Positions 56,258 to 64,000 of a DNA stretch of 64,000 nucleotides are shown here, piece by piece. The stretch covers positions 186,001-250,000 of the forward strand of contig NZ_JABEQC010000005.1 in the NCBI RefSeq assembly GCF_013041605.1. The letters run 5' to 3'. Positions within the stretch are counted from its first letter, which is position 1, and every line of letters begins with the position of its first letter. The translations under genes were made by a program, and so were the position numbers. The notes under the pieces are model-generated. The model saw nothing but the letters and a program-made list of their open reading frames with translations, searched no databases and was not told where the DNA came from. This stretch comes from Vibrio plantisponsor (GTDB lineage: Bacteria > Pseudomonadota > Gammaproteobacteria > Enterobacterales > Vibrionaceae).

Positions 56258-58276
56258 ATGACATCCATTACTAACGCACAGCTTGGCTGGAATGATGCCG
56301 GAACGCCGGTTTCAGACCAGTTCGATGATGTTTATTTTTCCAACGTCAATGGACTGGAAGAAACTCGCTATGTGTTTCTAACACAAAATAATCTTCCTCA
56401 AAGATGGCAAGATTATGACCAAAAGCGTTTTGTCATTGCCGAAACAGGATTCGGTACTGGATTAAACTTCCTCGCAGTTTGGCATTGGTTTGAGAAGTTT
56501 AGACAGCAAAACCCCGAAGCGATACTACAATCGTTACATTTCATCAGTTTTGAGAAGTTCCCGCTAAGTAAGGCGGATTTAATTAAAGCGCATGAATCTT
56601 GGCCTGAACTGGCTGATTACGCACAACAACTCCATGAATTCTATCCGATTGCCGTTCCGGAATGCCACCGCATCGTCTTAGCCGATGGCGCTATTACGCT
56701 CGATTTGTGGTTTGGTGACATTAAAGACTGTATGCCAAAAGTGCCAACTCTCAAGCAAGGCATTGTTGATGCTTGGTTTTTAGATGGCTTCGCACCAAGC
56801 AAAAACCCAGAAATGTGGAACCAAGAACTGTTCGATGGTATGGCAAAACTGGGCAAGCAAGATTGTACCTGCGCAACGTTCACGGCGGCAGGTTTCGTGC
56901 GTAGAGGTTTAATCGAAGCTGGCTTTGATATGAAGAAAGTCAAAGGCTTCGGTACTAAGCGAGAAATGATCGCCGGTAAGCTCAAAGAGAAAGTAGCATA
57001 CAGCAACGTTAAGCCTTGGTTCCATGTTGAAGCGACTGACAACCTGCATGACGTTGCGATTATTGGTGGTGGTATTGCCAGTGCTGCTCTTGCAAAAACA
57101 CTCACAGCAAGAGGTATCTCGGTCTCTATGTATTGCAAAGATGAAGCCCCTGCGGAAGGCGCATCTGGCAATCGTCAGGGCGCAGTGTATCCGCTGTTGA
57201 ATGGTGAACACTCTGGTGTATCTCGTGTGTTTGCTCCAGCTTTTTTATTTGCTCGTCAATTTATCGACCAAGCGGCAAAGACCGTTTCGTTTGACCATGA
57301 CTGGTGTGGCGTGACTCAGCTAATGTGGGATGACAAATCGACCAAGAAATTGGACACCATGTTGAAAGCGGACTTCTCGCCGGAATTAGTATCCAAACAT
57401 AATATTGAGCAAACCAACCAAATGGTGGGATTGCCGGTAGATGTGGAAAGTATCTCCTACCCTATGGGCGGCTGGCTGTCGCCTGCTCAGTTCACTCAAG
57501 GCTTAATCGCTGAGCTAGAGCAACAAGGTAAGCTAAAGGTTTACTACCAGCACCATGTTGATTCACTCGACTGGCAAGAAGAAGACAAACAGTGGCAACT
57601 AACCTGTGGAGAGAAAAAACTTCGCCACCAAGCGGTTGTTATCGCCACTGGGCATCTGTTTGATAGCCTGACGCAAACACAGTTTGTCCCTCTCGGTAAA
57701 GTAAAAGGCCAAGTGAGTCATATCCCGACCAACAACGAATTACAGCAACTAAAAACAGTGCTCTGCTATGACGGTTATATGACGCCTTGTAACCCGAACA
57801 ATCAACATCACTGTATCGGGGCCAGTTACGACCGTTCGCACTTAGATCAAGAGTTTGATCCACATGCTCAAGTTGAAAATGCTCAGCGCCTCAAAAACTG
57901 CTTACCTCAGCAAGCATGGCCAAACAGTGTCGATGTGAGCGAGAACCAATCTCGCCAAGGCATTCGCTGCGTGAGCCGCGATCACCTTCCGTTTGTCGGT
58001 AACGTAGGGAATTTTGAAGCAATAACAGAGCAATATTCAGAACTCAGTGATATGAGTGAGTACAACGCTCCTAACATTGAGCAATACCCCAAGTTGTATG
58101 CATTGATTGGATTGGGCTCTCGCGGTTTAAGCTCCGCGCCACTCATGGCTGAACTGCTAGCTTCACAAATGAGTGGTGACCCGTTGCCTCTGCCTAACGA
58201 TGTGCTTGAAACCCTTCATCCAAGCAGAATGTGGGTAAGAAAGCTGCGCAAAGGCAAAGCGTTGACTGAGAAGTGA
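56258..58276 (+). CDS. mnmC: MnmC, bifunctional tRNA mnm5s2U34 biosynthesis enzyme
   Basis: This 672-residue fusion completes the wobble-uridine modification in tRNAs. The N-terminal methyltransferase (about 1-240; [15 protein letters not shown] binds [20 protein letters not shown]) makes mnm5 from nm5; the C-terminal FAD oxidoreductase (from about residue 263, [31 protein letters not shown]) converts cmnm5 to nm5. Full-length. It is divergent from fabB and ends at a terminator. Confidence 0.96.
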   Translation: MTSITNAQLGWNDAGTPVSDQFDDVYFSNVNGLEETRYVFLTQNNLPQRWQDYDQKRFVIAETGFGTGLNFLAVWHWFEKFRQQNPEAILQSLHFISFEKFPLSKADLIKAHESWPELADYAQQLHEFYPIAVPECHRIVLADGAITLDLWFGDIKDCMPKVPTLKQGIVDAWFLDGFAPSKNPEMWNQELFDGMAKLGKQDCTCATFTAAGFVRRGLIEAGFDMKKVKGFGTKREMIAGKLKEKVAYSNVKPWFHVEATDNLHDVAIIGGGIASAALAKTLTARGISVSMYCKDEAPAEGASGNRQGAVYPLLNGEHSGVSRVFAPAFLFARQFIDQAAKTVSFDHDWCGVTQLMWDDKSTKKLDTMLKADFSPELVSKHNIEQTNQMVGLPVDVESISYPMGGWLSPAQFTQGLIAELEQQGKLKVYYQHHVDSLDWQEEDKQWQLTCGEKKLRHQAVVIATGHLFDSLTQTQFVPLGKVKGQVSHIPTNNELQQLKTVLCYDGYMTPCNPNNQHHCIGASYDRSHLDQEFDPHAQVENAQRLKNCLPQQAWPNSVDVSENQSRQGIRCVSRDHLPFVGNVGNFEAITEQYSELSDMSEYNAPNIEQYPKLYALIGLGSRGLSSAPLMAELLASQMSGDPLPLPNDVLETLHPSRMWVRKLRKGKALTEK

Positions 58277-58294
58277 ATCGGTTCTGCAAACACG

Positions 58295-58323
58295 AAAAAG
58301 CCTCGCAATAGCGAGGCTTTTTT
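58295..58323. terminator. Bidirectional terminator, mnmC / FMN reductase
   Basis: AAAAAGCCTCGC-AATA-GCGAGGCTTTTTT symmetrical stem between convergent genes. Confidence 0.92.
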
Positions 58324-58341
58324 ATCAATGCGATTTAAAGA

Positions 58342-58869
58342 TTAAGCAGCCAGTTTTGCTACCGCTTCTTTAAGTTGAGTCGCAATGCTTTCATTCGTAA
58401 CGACACCACTTTCCAAATCGAAGTTGTCGTAGAAGCTTGGTACTGAAACCGTCGCTTTCACATTACCGCCAAAGTAACCAGCAGAGCCAGAAGCGGCTGC
58501 TAATACTGATGTTGCACCACCAGGGCCTGGAGAAGTTGCTAGGTATACTGCTGGTTTGTTTTTAAATACTTCACGGTCGATACGGGTTGCCCAGTCAAAC
58601 AAGTTTTTGTATGCCGCTGGGTAGTGACCGTTGTGCTCAGCAAAAGAGATAACAAATGCATCTGCCTGTGCTAAATCACGTAGGAAACCTAACGCGCCTT
58701 CAGCTTGACCAATCTCTTTTTCAAGATCTTCGCTGAACATAGGTACGTTGTAGTTGTTGATGTCCAGCACTTGAACTTCAGCGCCATCAATCAAATTTGC
58801 TGTATAAGTTGCCAATGCTTTGTTAATAGAGGTTGAGCTGGTGCTTGCACCGAATGCAATAACTTTCAT
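58342..58869 (-). CDS. NADPH-dependent FMN reductase family protein
   Basis: This 175-residue flavodoxin-like protein of the FMN_red family has the phosphate-binding loop GASTSSTSINKALA at the N-terminus, the SFAEHNGHYPAAYKNLFDW region and the SPGPGGATSVLAA loop typical of NAD(P)H:FMN or quinone reductases (ChrR-like). The actual acceptor is unknown. It is transcribed alone; a perfect 23-bp inverted repeat lies 81-103 bp upstream of its start. Confidence 0.88.
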   Translation of the reverse strand: MKVIAFGASTSSTSINKALATYTANLIDGAEVQVLDINNYNVPMFSEDLEKEIGQAEGALGFLRDLAQADAFVISFAEHNGHYPAAYKNLFDWATRIDREVFKNKPAVYLATSPGPGGATSVLAAASGSAGYFGGNVKATVSVPSFYDNFDLESGVVTNESIATQLKEAVAKLAA

Positions 58870-58949
58870 GATGATAACCTTGTGTGCTGTTTCGATGTAA
58901 CTAGATTAATCTTTGAACACCTTACCAACAAGCCGAATTATTGTATTAG

Positions 58950-58972
58950 GTCATTCAAAAATTTTGAATGAC
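58950..58972. promoter_or_regulatory. 23-bp perfect inverted repeat upstream of the FMN reductase gene
   Basis: GTCATTCAAAA-A-TTTTGAATGAC. Contains TTCA-N7-TGAA, a form seen in operators of LysR- or MarR-like regulators. No regulator gene is adjacent. Confidence 0.55.
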
Positions 58973-59032
58973 GCGTTATTCGCGCAACTCGCGTCTCACC
59001 TATTGACGCTTCTCAATGAACACTCAACGCAT

Positions 59033-59059
59033 AAAAAAATAGCAGCGTAATTGCTGCCA
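59033..59059 (-). terminator. Intrinsic terminator after yfcL
   Basis: On the minus strand GGCAGC-AATTAC-GCTGCT followed by seven T after one A. Confidence 0.85.
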
Positions 59060-59088
59060 TCTTTTGTATTTTGTTCTTCGTACTTTCA

Positions 59089-59352
59089 CTAAGCTTGGTT
59101 CGATAACTCGTTCCACAAGTCAGACACAATGATACGGTCTGCTGGTGTCAACTCAGAGCGAGCCTCTTCCAAACTTTTTTCAATACGTACTTTTAGCTCA
59201 GCGATGTCTTCAATGCCTTCTTCTTCACACGATGCTGCGGATAGTGAGATGTGCCCACGTAAGTAACCGCCAGCAAACAGTTCATCATCCGATGCCGTAG
59301 CAATACGTGTATCAATCAGCTCTAAAAGTTTTTCTTCAAATTCAATAATCAT
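59089..59352 (-). CDS. yfcL: YfcL family protein
   Basis: This 87-residue acidic, mostly helical protein of the YfcL family has no known activity. Recognisable parts are EEKLLELIDTRIATASDDELFAGGYLRGHI and the DRIIVSDLWNEL tail. It lies 47 bp after epmC with no terminator between, as in E. coli where yfcL and yfcM (epmC) are neighbours. Confidence 0.88.
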   Translation of the reverse strand: MIIEFEEKLLELIDTRIATASDDELFAGGYLRGHISLSAASCEEEGIEDIAELKVRIEKSLEEARSELTPADRIIVSDLWNELSNQA

Positions 59353-59399
59353 GTTCTATGAATACCTAGTTTTATCAAGACTGTGCAGTTGCGTATGGA

Positions 59400-59930
59400 T
59401 TACTTAATCACAAACTGATCAGCCGTTAGTTCTGGTGTCTGATAAAACGACTGCAATGCCTGAGAAAGCATTTTCACTCGTTCAGGTAATCCATGTTGCA
59501 AAATACTCAAGACTTCTTGATGGACTTTCGCCATGAATGCCAGACGGTCTGGTTCAAAATCGCCGCTAAGGTTGTCACAACTTACCGTAAAAGGAAACCC
59601 TGCACTGCGCGACAGTATCCACTCATAAGCTTGGGGACGAATTTCGACTTTCTCGAACTCTGCCTGCACTTGCTCAGAACGACCATCGGGATGATACCAG
59701 TAACCAAAATCTTCCAATAAACGACGTTCAGGGCCAGCCACACACCAGTGCGCAATTTCATGCAAAGCAGAAGCATAGAAGCCGCGAGCAAAGATAATTC
59801 GGTGATAATTCACCTTGTCATCAGCAGGTAAATAGACAGGCTCATCACCGCCTAACTCCAGCTTAGTGTTAAACGAACTGAAGAAGGTTTGGTTAAAGAT
59901 GTCGATCAAATCAGTGTATTGGTGAGACAT
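59400..59930 (-). CDS. epmC: EpmC, elongation factor P hydroxylase
   Basis: This 176-residue protein (YfcM) hydroxylates the beta-lysyl modification of EF-P. The likely iron-binding motif is HEIAHWC at residues 57-63 (H57, H61) with downstream Glu residues (FGYWYHPDGRSEQVQAEFE). It is first of an epmC-yfcL pair. The EF-P modifying enzymes EpmA/EpmB are not in this window. Confidence 0.93.
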   Translation of the reverse strand: MSHQYTDLIDIFNQTFFSSFNTKLELGGDEPVYLPADDKVNYHRIIFARGFYASALHEIAHWCVAGPERRLLEDFGYWYHPDGRSEQVQAEFEKVEIRPQAYEWILSRSAGFPFTVSCDNLSGDFEPDRLAFMAKVHQEVLSILQHGLPERVKMLSQALQSFYQTPELTADQFVIK

Positions 59931-60166
59931 AACAGCAAGTTCTTGGGTATGCGACGTATGAAGTTAACAACGAGCTGCATTTTCGCGGCTTTTTGCTCTG
60001 AGGTAAAGTGTAGGAATACATGTATTAGTTTTATTCATCTGTAAAACTGCGGTCAAAACGCCAAAAAGCGGTCGTATTCCGTCGCATCTGATACTACACT
60101 GCGCACCTTTCTCAGACCTTGATTCATCACGACTCTCAACCAACAATCATTTATAGGTGTAATACT

Positions 60167-60790
60167 ATGCTGCTCAGCGTTTTGTACATTATCGGGATTA
60201 CAGCGGAAGCCATGACTGGTGCACTCAGCGCAGGTCGCAAGAAAATGGATTGGTTTGGTGTCATGTTAGTCGCCAGCGCAACAGCCATTGGTGGCGGAAC
60301 CGTGCGCGATATTTTGCTGGGCCATTACCCTCTAGGCTGGGTAGAAAACCCAGAATTTCTCGTGATTACTTGCGTTGCGGGCGTTGTGACAACCGGTATT
60401 TACAAATGGGTGATCAAGCTCAAAGGTCTGTTTATTCGCTTAGATGCTCTGGGTTTGATTGTTTTCAGTATTATCGGCACCAAAGTGGCAATGGGTATGG
60501 GTCTGCATGAAGTTATCTGTGTGGTGTCTGCGCTAGTAACTGGTGTATTTGGCGGTTTGCTGCGTGATCTGATTTGTCGCCAACAACCTTTAGTGTTGCA
60601 TGACGAACTGTATGCTTCCGTGGCACTTGTCGCCTCAGTGCTCTATTTAGCATTATTAAAATTTGGGGTGAATGATGTGACCAGCACCATCATTACTTTA
60701 GTGGTCGGTTACCTGCTACGCATGGCTGCGGTCCGTTTTAAATGGCGTTTACCGTCTTTTCACCTTGAAGCTGAAAACTCGATTCACTGA
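60167..60790 (+). CDS. TRIC / UPF0126 family membrane protein
   Basis: This 207-residue protein has seven predicted membrane helices in two homologous halves. Each half carries a conserved glycine-rich signature (GGGTVRDILLGHYP and GVFGGLLRDLICRQQP). Bacterial relatives form trimeric cation channels; transport of glycine or other solutes has also been proposed for the wider family. The ATG at 60167 (MLLSVLYIIGITAEAMTG) is chosen with AGGTG before it; a longer reading would start at a TTG. Confidence 0.87.
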   Translation: MLLSVLYIIGITAEAMTGALSAGRKKMDWFGVMLVASATAIGGGTVRDILLGHYPLGWVENPEFLVITCVAGVVTTGIYKWVIKLKGLFIRLDALGLIVFSIIGTKVAMGMGLHEVICVVSALVTGVFGGLLRDLICRQQPLVLHDELYASVALVASVLYLALLKFGVNDVTSTIITLVVGYLLRMAAVRFKWRLPSFHLEAENSIH

Positions 60791-60837
60791 ACTGGAATAA
60801 GCAAACCAAACCAGTTTAGCTTTTACTCGTAATGCAA

Positions 60838-60868
60838 AAGAAAACGCCCTCAAGTGAGGGCGTTTTTC
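60838..60868. terminator. Bidirectional terminator, TRIC gene / aroC
   Basis: AAAACGCCCTC-AAGT-GAGGGCGTTTT stem between convergent genes. Confidence 0.93.
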
Positions 60869-60884
60869 ATTCATAAATCCGAGA

Positions 60885-61970
60885 TTAGATGTGTGGTGTC
60901 TCTGTTGTTACACCGTGGTTCTGACCACGATGACGTAACAGATGATCCATCAACACAATCGCCAGCATAGCTTCAGCAATTGGCACCGCGCGAATACCAA
61001 CACATGGGTCATGACGACCTTTCGTAATCAGCTGTGTTGGCTCACCAGCACGAGTGATTGTGTCACCCGGAACCGTAATGCTCGATGTTGGTTTAAGTGC
61101 AATGTTCGCGACAATGTCCTGCCCCGTAGAAATGCCACCTAAGATACCGCCAGCGTGGTTGCTCTTAAAACCTTCTGGAGAAAGTGGGTCACGGTGCTCA
61201 CTGCCACGTTGATTGACCACGTCAAAACCATCACCGATTTCGACACCTTTCACCGCGTTAATGCTCATCAACGCATGTGCGATGTCTGCATCTAAGCGAT
61301 CAAATACCGGCTCACCTAAACCGACAGGCAGATTGGTTGCAACCACCTGTATTTTGGCACCGATAGAATCACCTTCTTTTTTCAGGTCACGGATCAGTTG
61401 GTCGAAGGCTTCCACTTTATCGACATCTGGACAGAAGAAAGCGTTGTTTTCGATTTCATTCCAATCCACTTTATCAATCGAGATATCACCCATTTGTGAT
61501 AAGTAAGCACGGATTTCAACACCAAATTCTTGCTTCAGATATTTCTTCGCAATACCACCAGCAGCAACACGCATTGCCGTTTCACGAGCAGACGAGCGAC
61601 CACCGCCACGATAATCACGAATGCCGTATTTCTGATGGTAAGTGTAGTCAGCATGTCCTGGGCGGAACTTATCTTTGATTTCTGAATAGTCTTTTGAACG
61701 CTGATCGGTATTTTCAATCAGTAATCCAATCGACGTTCCTGTGGTTTTTCCTTCAAAAACCCCAGAAAGAATTTTCACTTCATCCGGTTCACGGCGCTGA
61801 GTGGTATAACGAGATGTGCCCGGGCGACGACGGTCTAGGTCGAGTTGTAAATCCGCCTCGCTAATCTCAAGTCCCGGAGGGCATCCGTCTACGATACATC
61901 CAAGTGCGATACCGTGACTTTCTCCGAATGTGGTTACTCGGAAATGTTGTCCGATACTGTTTCCTGCCAT
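60885..61970 (-). CDS. aroC: Chorismate synthase
   Basis: This 361-residue FMNH2-dependent enzyme completes the shikimate pathway. Signatures are [18 protein letters not shown] at the N-terminus, the [15 protein letters not shown] and [20 protein letters not shown] blocks, and [18 protein letters not shown] near the end. prmB lies upstream in the same direction, but a terminator between them suggests aroC has its own promoter. Confidence 0.98.
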   Translation of the reverse strand: MAGNSIGQHFRVTTFGESHGIALGCIVDGCPPGLEISEADLQLDLDRRRPGTSRYTTQRREPDEVKILSGVFEGKTTGTSIGLLIENTDQRSKDYSEIKDKFRPGHADYTYHQKYGIRDYRGGGRSSARETAMRVAAGGIAKKYLKQEFGVEIRAYLSQMGDISIDKVDWNEIENNAFFCPDVDKVEAFDQLIRDLKKEGDSIGAKIQVVATNLPVGLGEPVFDRLDADIAHALMSINAVKGVEIGDGFDVVNQRGSEHRDPLSPEGFKSNHAGGILGGISTGQDIVANIALKPTSSITVPGDTITRAGEPTQLITKGRHDPCVGIRAVPIAEAMLAIVLMDHLLRHRGQNHGVTTETPHI

Positions 61971-62113
61971 TACTTCCTCAAATTAGTGCGTTGAAAGTAG
62001 GAACGAACCACTTCCAACATACTGATAGCTATTCTTCGTGGATTCATAGTGGCTTTATTACGTTTTGATGTAAAGCCCTTAACCACATCAAATTGGACAA
62101 AAATAGTTGGCCC

Positions 62114-62146
62114 AAAAATGAAAACGCCGACACTAAGGTCGGCGCT
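62114..62146 (-). terminator. Terminator between prmB and aroC
   Basis: On the minus strand CGCCGAC-CTTAGT-GTCGGCG followed by TTTTCATTTTT. Confidence 0.85.
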
Positions 62147-62162
62147 TTGCGAGAGTTCGAAA

Positions 62163-63095
62163 TTAATCGATATAAAGTGCGAAATCTGAGGCACATTCGA
62201 GCAGTTGCTGACGTGTGAGCATAAACACACCGTGACCGCCATTCTCAAACTCTAACCAAGTGAATGGAATGTGTGGGTACTGATCCATCATATGAATCAT
62301 CGAGTTGCCCACTTCACAAATCAAGATACCGTTTTCTGACAGGTAACGTGGTGCATTGGCAAGAATACGACGAACCAGTTTCAAGCCATCGCTACCAGCA
62401 GCAAGGCCTAGAGCAGGTTCATGTTTGAACTCCGCAGGTAAGCTATCCATATCTTCCTGATCCACATACGGTGGGTTAGAAACGATAATATCGTATTGTG
62501 ATTCTGGTAAATCACGGAACAGATCCGAACGAATCGGGAACACTTGCTGTTCAAGACCATGATCTTGAATGTTTTGCTCTGCAACCGCTAAGGCGTCTGT
62601 CGAAATATCAATCGCGTCCACTTCCGCTTCTGGGAATGCATACGCACAAGCAATCGCAATGCAACCACTGCCAGTACACAGATCCATAATGCGAGTTGGT
62701 TCTTCAACCAGCCAAGGTGAGAATTGCGCTTGAATCAGTTCACCGATAGGTGAGCGAGGTACAAGTACACGTTCATCAACAAAAAACTCTAACCCACAGA
62801 ACCACGCTTTATTGGTTAAATAAGCGGTTGGAGTGCGGTCTTTAATACGTGTAATAACACGTTCAACAATACGTAAACGCTCGCTAGATGTTAAGCGAGA
62901 GTTCAAAGCATGAGGAGGCACGTCGATCGGCAGATATAGGGTTGGCAGCACAAGTTGCACCGCTTCATCCCACGCATTATCCGTTCCATGACCATAAAAT
63001 AAATTGGCTGCATTAAAACGGCTAACCGTCCAACGAATCATATCCTGAAGGGTGTGAAGTTCCGAAACGGCTTCTTCTACAAAAATCTTATCCAA
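62163..63095 (-). CDS. prmB: PrmB, ribosomal protein L3 glutamine methyltransferase
   Basis: This 310-residue SAM-dependent methyltransferase modifies a glutamine of ribosomal protein L3. The SAM motif is [16 protein letters not shown] (about 136-151) and the glutamine-binding NPPY is at 207-210 ([11 protein letters not shown]). The related PrmC (release factor) is the alternative, but the N-terminus and the smrB-prmB-aroC neighbourhood favour PrmB. Confidence 0.95.
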   Translation of the reverse strand: MDKIFVEEAVSELHTLQDMIRWTVSRFNAANLFYGHGTDNAWDEAVQLVLPTLYLPIDVPPHALNSRLTSSERLRIVERVITRIKDRTPTAYLTNKAWFCGLEFFVDERVLVPRSPIGELIQAQFSPWLVEEPTRIMDLCTGSGCIAIACAYAFPEAEVDAIDISTDALAVAEQNIQDHGLEQQVFPIRSDLFRDLPESQYDIIVSNPPYVDQEDMDSLPAEFKHEPALGLAAGSDGLKLVRRILANAPRYLSENGILICEVGNSMIHMMDQYPHIPFTWLEFENGGHGVFMLTRQQLLECASDFALYID

Positions 63096-63158
63096 AATTG
63101 CCTCCGAAAAGCGCTACAATACTGCGAATATTGATGATTAACTGAATAACCAATTCTA

Positions 63159-63713
63159 ATGAGCAAAAAAGACACCGATTACAACGACAATGATTATTTA
63201 GACGCTGACGATGATTTTGCAATGTTTCGCGATGCAGTAAAGGGCGTAAAAAAGTTAACGCAGGATACCATAGTCCAGCAGCCAAACAGAAATGCTAAAC
63301 AAAAAGAAATCATCAAAGGTTCACGTGAAGCAAGCGACAGTAATTTTTACTTCTCTGACGAGTTTGTACCGCTACTCAGCGAAGAAGGTCCAACTCGCTA
63401 CGCTCGCGATGACGTTTCTAAATATGAAGTGAAAAAACTGCGTCGTGGTGTCTACGTCCCAGACGTGTTCTTAGATATGCATGGCATGACTCAACAGGAA
63501 GCCAAACGTGAGCTTGGCGCTATGATCGCTTACTGCGTGAAAGAGAGTGTGCACACTGCTTGTGTACAGCACGGCATCGGTAAACATATCCTGAAGCAAA
63601 AAGTGCCGTTGTGGTTGGCACAGCACCCTGACGTGATGGCATTCCATCAAGCGCCACTAGAGTTTGGTGGCGATGGCGCACTGCTGGTTTTGATTTCTAT
63701 CCCAGAAAAATAA
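63159..63713 (+). CDS. smrB: SmrB, Smr-domain ribosome-rescue endonuclease
   Basis: This 184-residue protein has a disordered acidic N-terminus (about 1-90) and a C-terminal Smr domain with the conserved LDMHGMTQQEAKREL and HGIGKHILKQKVPLWL motifs. In E. coli SmrB cleaves mRNA between collided ribosomes. It is divergent from prmB with 63 bp between them, as in E. coli (yfcN-prmB). Confidence 0.95.
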   Translation: MSKKDTDYNDNDYLDADDDFAMFRDAVKGVKKLTQDTIVQQPNRNAKQKEIIKGSREASDSNFYFSDEFVPLLSEEGPTRYARDDVSKYEVKKLRRGVYVPDVFLDMHGMTQQEAKRELGAMIAYCVKESVHTACVQHGIGKHILKQKVPLWLAQHPDVMAFHQAPLEFGGDGALLVLISIPEK

Positions 63714-63783
63714 TCACCCAAAAAAGTAATCACATTGAGTCTCAATGGATAAAGTGCAACAAAGATACTATGGCGAGAAGGAT

Positions 63784-63805
63784 ACTAGGGCAAGAATGCC
63801 CTAGT
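63784..63805. repeat. Hairpin between smrB and flhB
   Basis: ACTAGGGCA-AGAA-TGCCCTAGT stem between convergent genes. The T tract is short on both strands, so terminator function is uncertain. Confidence 0.5.
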
Positions 63806-63863
63806 TTAAGCGTATTGGATATGTTGAGCGCTTTGTGTTGCTTTACCCTTTGAGGTTATCCCG

Positions 63864-64000
63864 CTAATAACGCATATCCGGCGGGATTGGCATCTTCTCT
63901 TCATGCAGTATCGGACGCTGACCACCTTTGCGACGATATTGTTTAAGCTGGAAGATGTACGCCAGAACCTGAGCCACCGCTACGAACAAGCCGTCTGGAA
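63864..64000 (-). CDS. flhB: FlhB, flagellar type III export switch protein (C-terminal end only)
   Basis: The last 45 codons of a minus-strand gene enter the window: PDGLFVAVAQVLAYIFQ, then LKQYRRKGGQRPILHEEKM and PIPPDMRY-stop. The LFxAVAxVLAYIFQLK pattern and the proline-rich end match the cytoplasmic C-terminus of vibrio FlhB, downstream of the NPTH autocleavage site (not in view). It lies far from flhA in this chromosome, fitting the split flagellar clusters of Vibrio. The upstream genes are probably fliPQR, outside the window. Confidence 0.88.
   Translation of the reverse strand, partial: PDGLFVAVAQVLAYIFQLKQYRRKGGQRPILHEEKMPIPPDMRY

Noticed and set aside
61970..62248. 92-codon minus-strand frame between prmB and aroC
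   Set aside because: It overlaps the end of prmB in another frame and crosses the terminator hairpin at 62114-62146.
1..64000. tRNA or rRNA genes, CRISPR arrays, insertion sequences, integron attC sites, prophage genes
   Set aside because: None seen on reading the window; no transposase, integrase or phage-like product and no regularly spaced repeats.

Overview
This is a stretch of chromosomal core genome from a Vibrio, most likely a member of the Harveyi group (V. parahaemolyticus / alginolyticus / harveyi type). The evidence is the gene content and order: ccm genes next to che and flhAFG-fliA genes, feoABC beside a tfoR/tfoS locus, znuABC, then a contiguous TCA-cycle block facing gltA. From memory this is close to the corresponding part of V. 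cholerae chromosome 1. I see no rRNA, tRNA, CRISPR array, insertion sequence, prophage or integron. Nearly all coding space is conserved housekeeping genes, so the interest lies in small RNAs, regulatory sites and a few poorly described proteins.

Layout. 1-4089 (minus): cytochrome c maturation genes ccmABCDE and the first two thirds of ccmF. 4300-17009 (minus): one long flagellar/chemotaxis array, read in the order flhA, flhF, flhG, fliA, cheY, cheZ, cheA, cheB, parC, parP, cheW and a DUF2802 gene. It is preceded by a sigma-54-like promoter and closed by a terminator. It encodes polar flagellum placement and number (FlhF/FlhG), sigma-28, the CheAWYZB signalling core and the ParC/ParP system that keeps chemotaxis arrays at the cell pole. 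17276-24146: sixA, an insulinase-family protease, yecM, argS and a HIT protein. 24250-26977: feoABC ferrous iron uptake. 27311-31062: the small RNA TfoR and the membrane-bound chitin regulator TfoS, which together switch on natural competence. 31275-33803: the divergent zinc genes znuA and znuCB around a Zur box.

33877-45150 holds the TCA genes: sdhCDAB-sucABCD on the minus strand and gltA divergent from them. 45217-53495 holds a Nif3-family gene, a DUF1853 gene, pgm, seqA, ybfF, a DUF2788 gene, fldA, a DUF4442 gene, fur and an asd paralogue. 53479-58276 contains pdxB, fabB with a highly structured 3' untranslated region that matches the position of the small RNA FarS, and mnmC. 58342-63713 holds an FMN reductase, yfcL, epmC, a TRIC-like channel, aroC, prmB and smrB. 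The window closes with the 3' end of flhB on the minus strand.

Most promising observations: (i) two 17-bp direct repeats 22 bp apart just upstream of tfoR, a good candidate TfoS operator; (ii) the branched fabB 3' UTR, a FarS-like RNA; (iii) three well-conserved acidic helix repeats in CheA, with a related motif at the N-terminus of ParP; (iv) a sigma-54 promoter for the flagellar operon; (v) several palindromes of unknown function. No wholly new multi-gene system was recognised.
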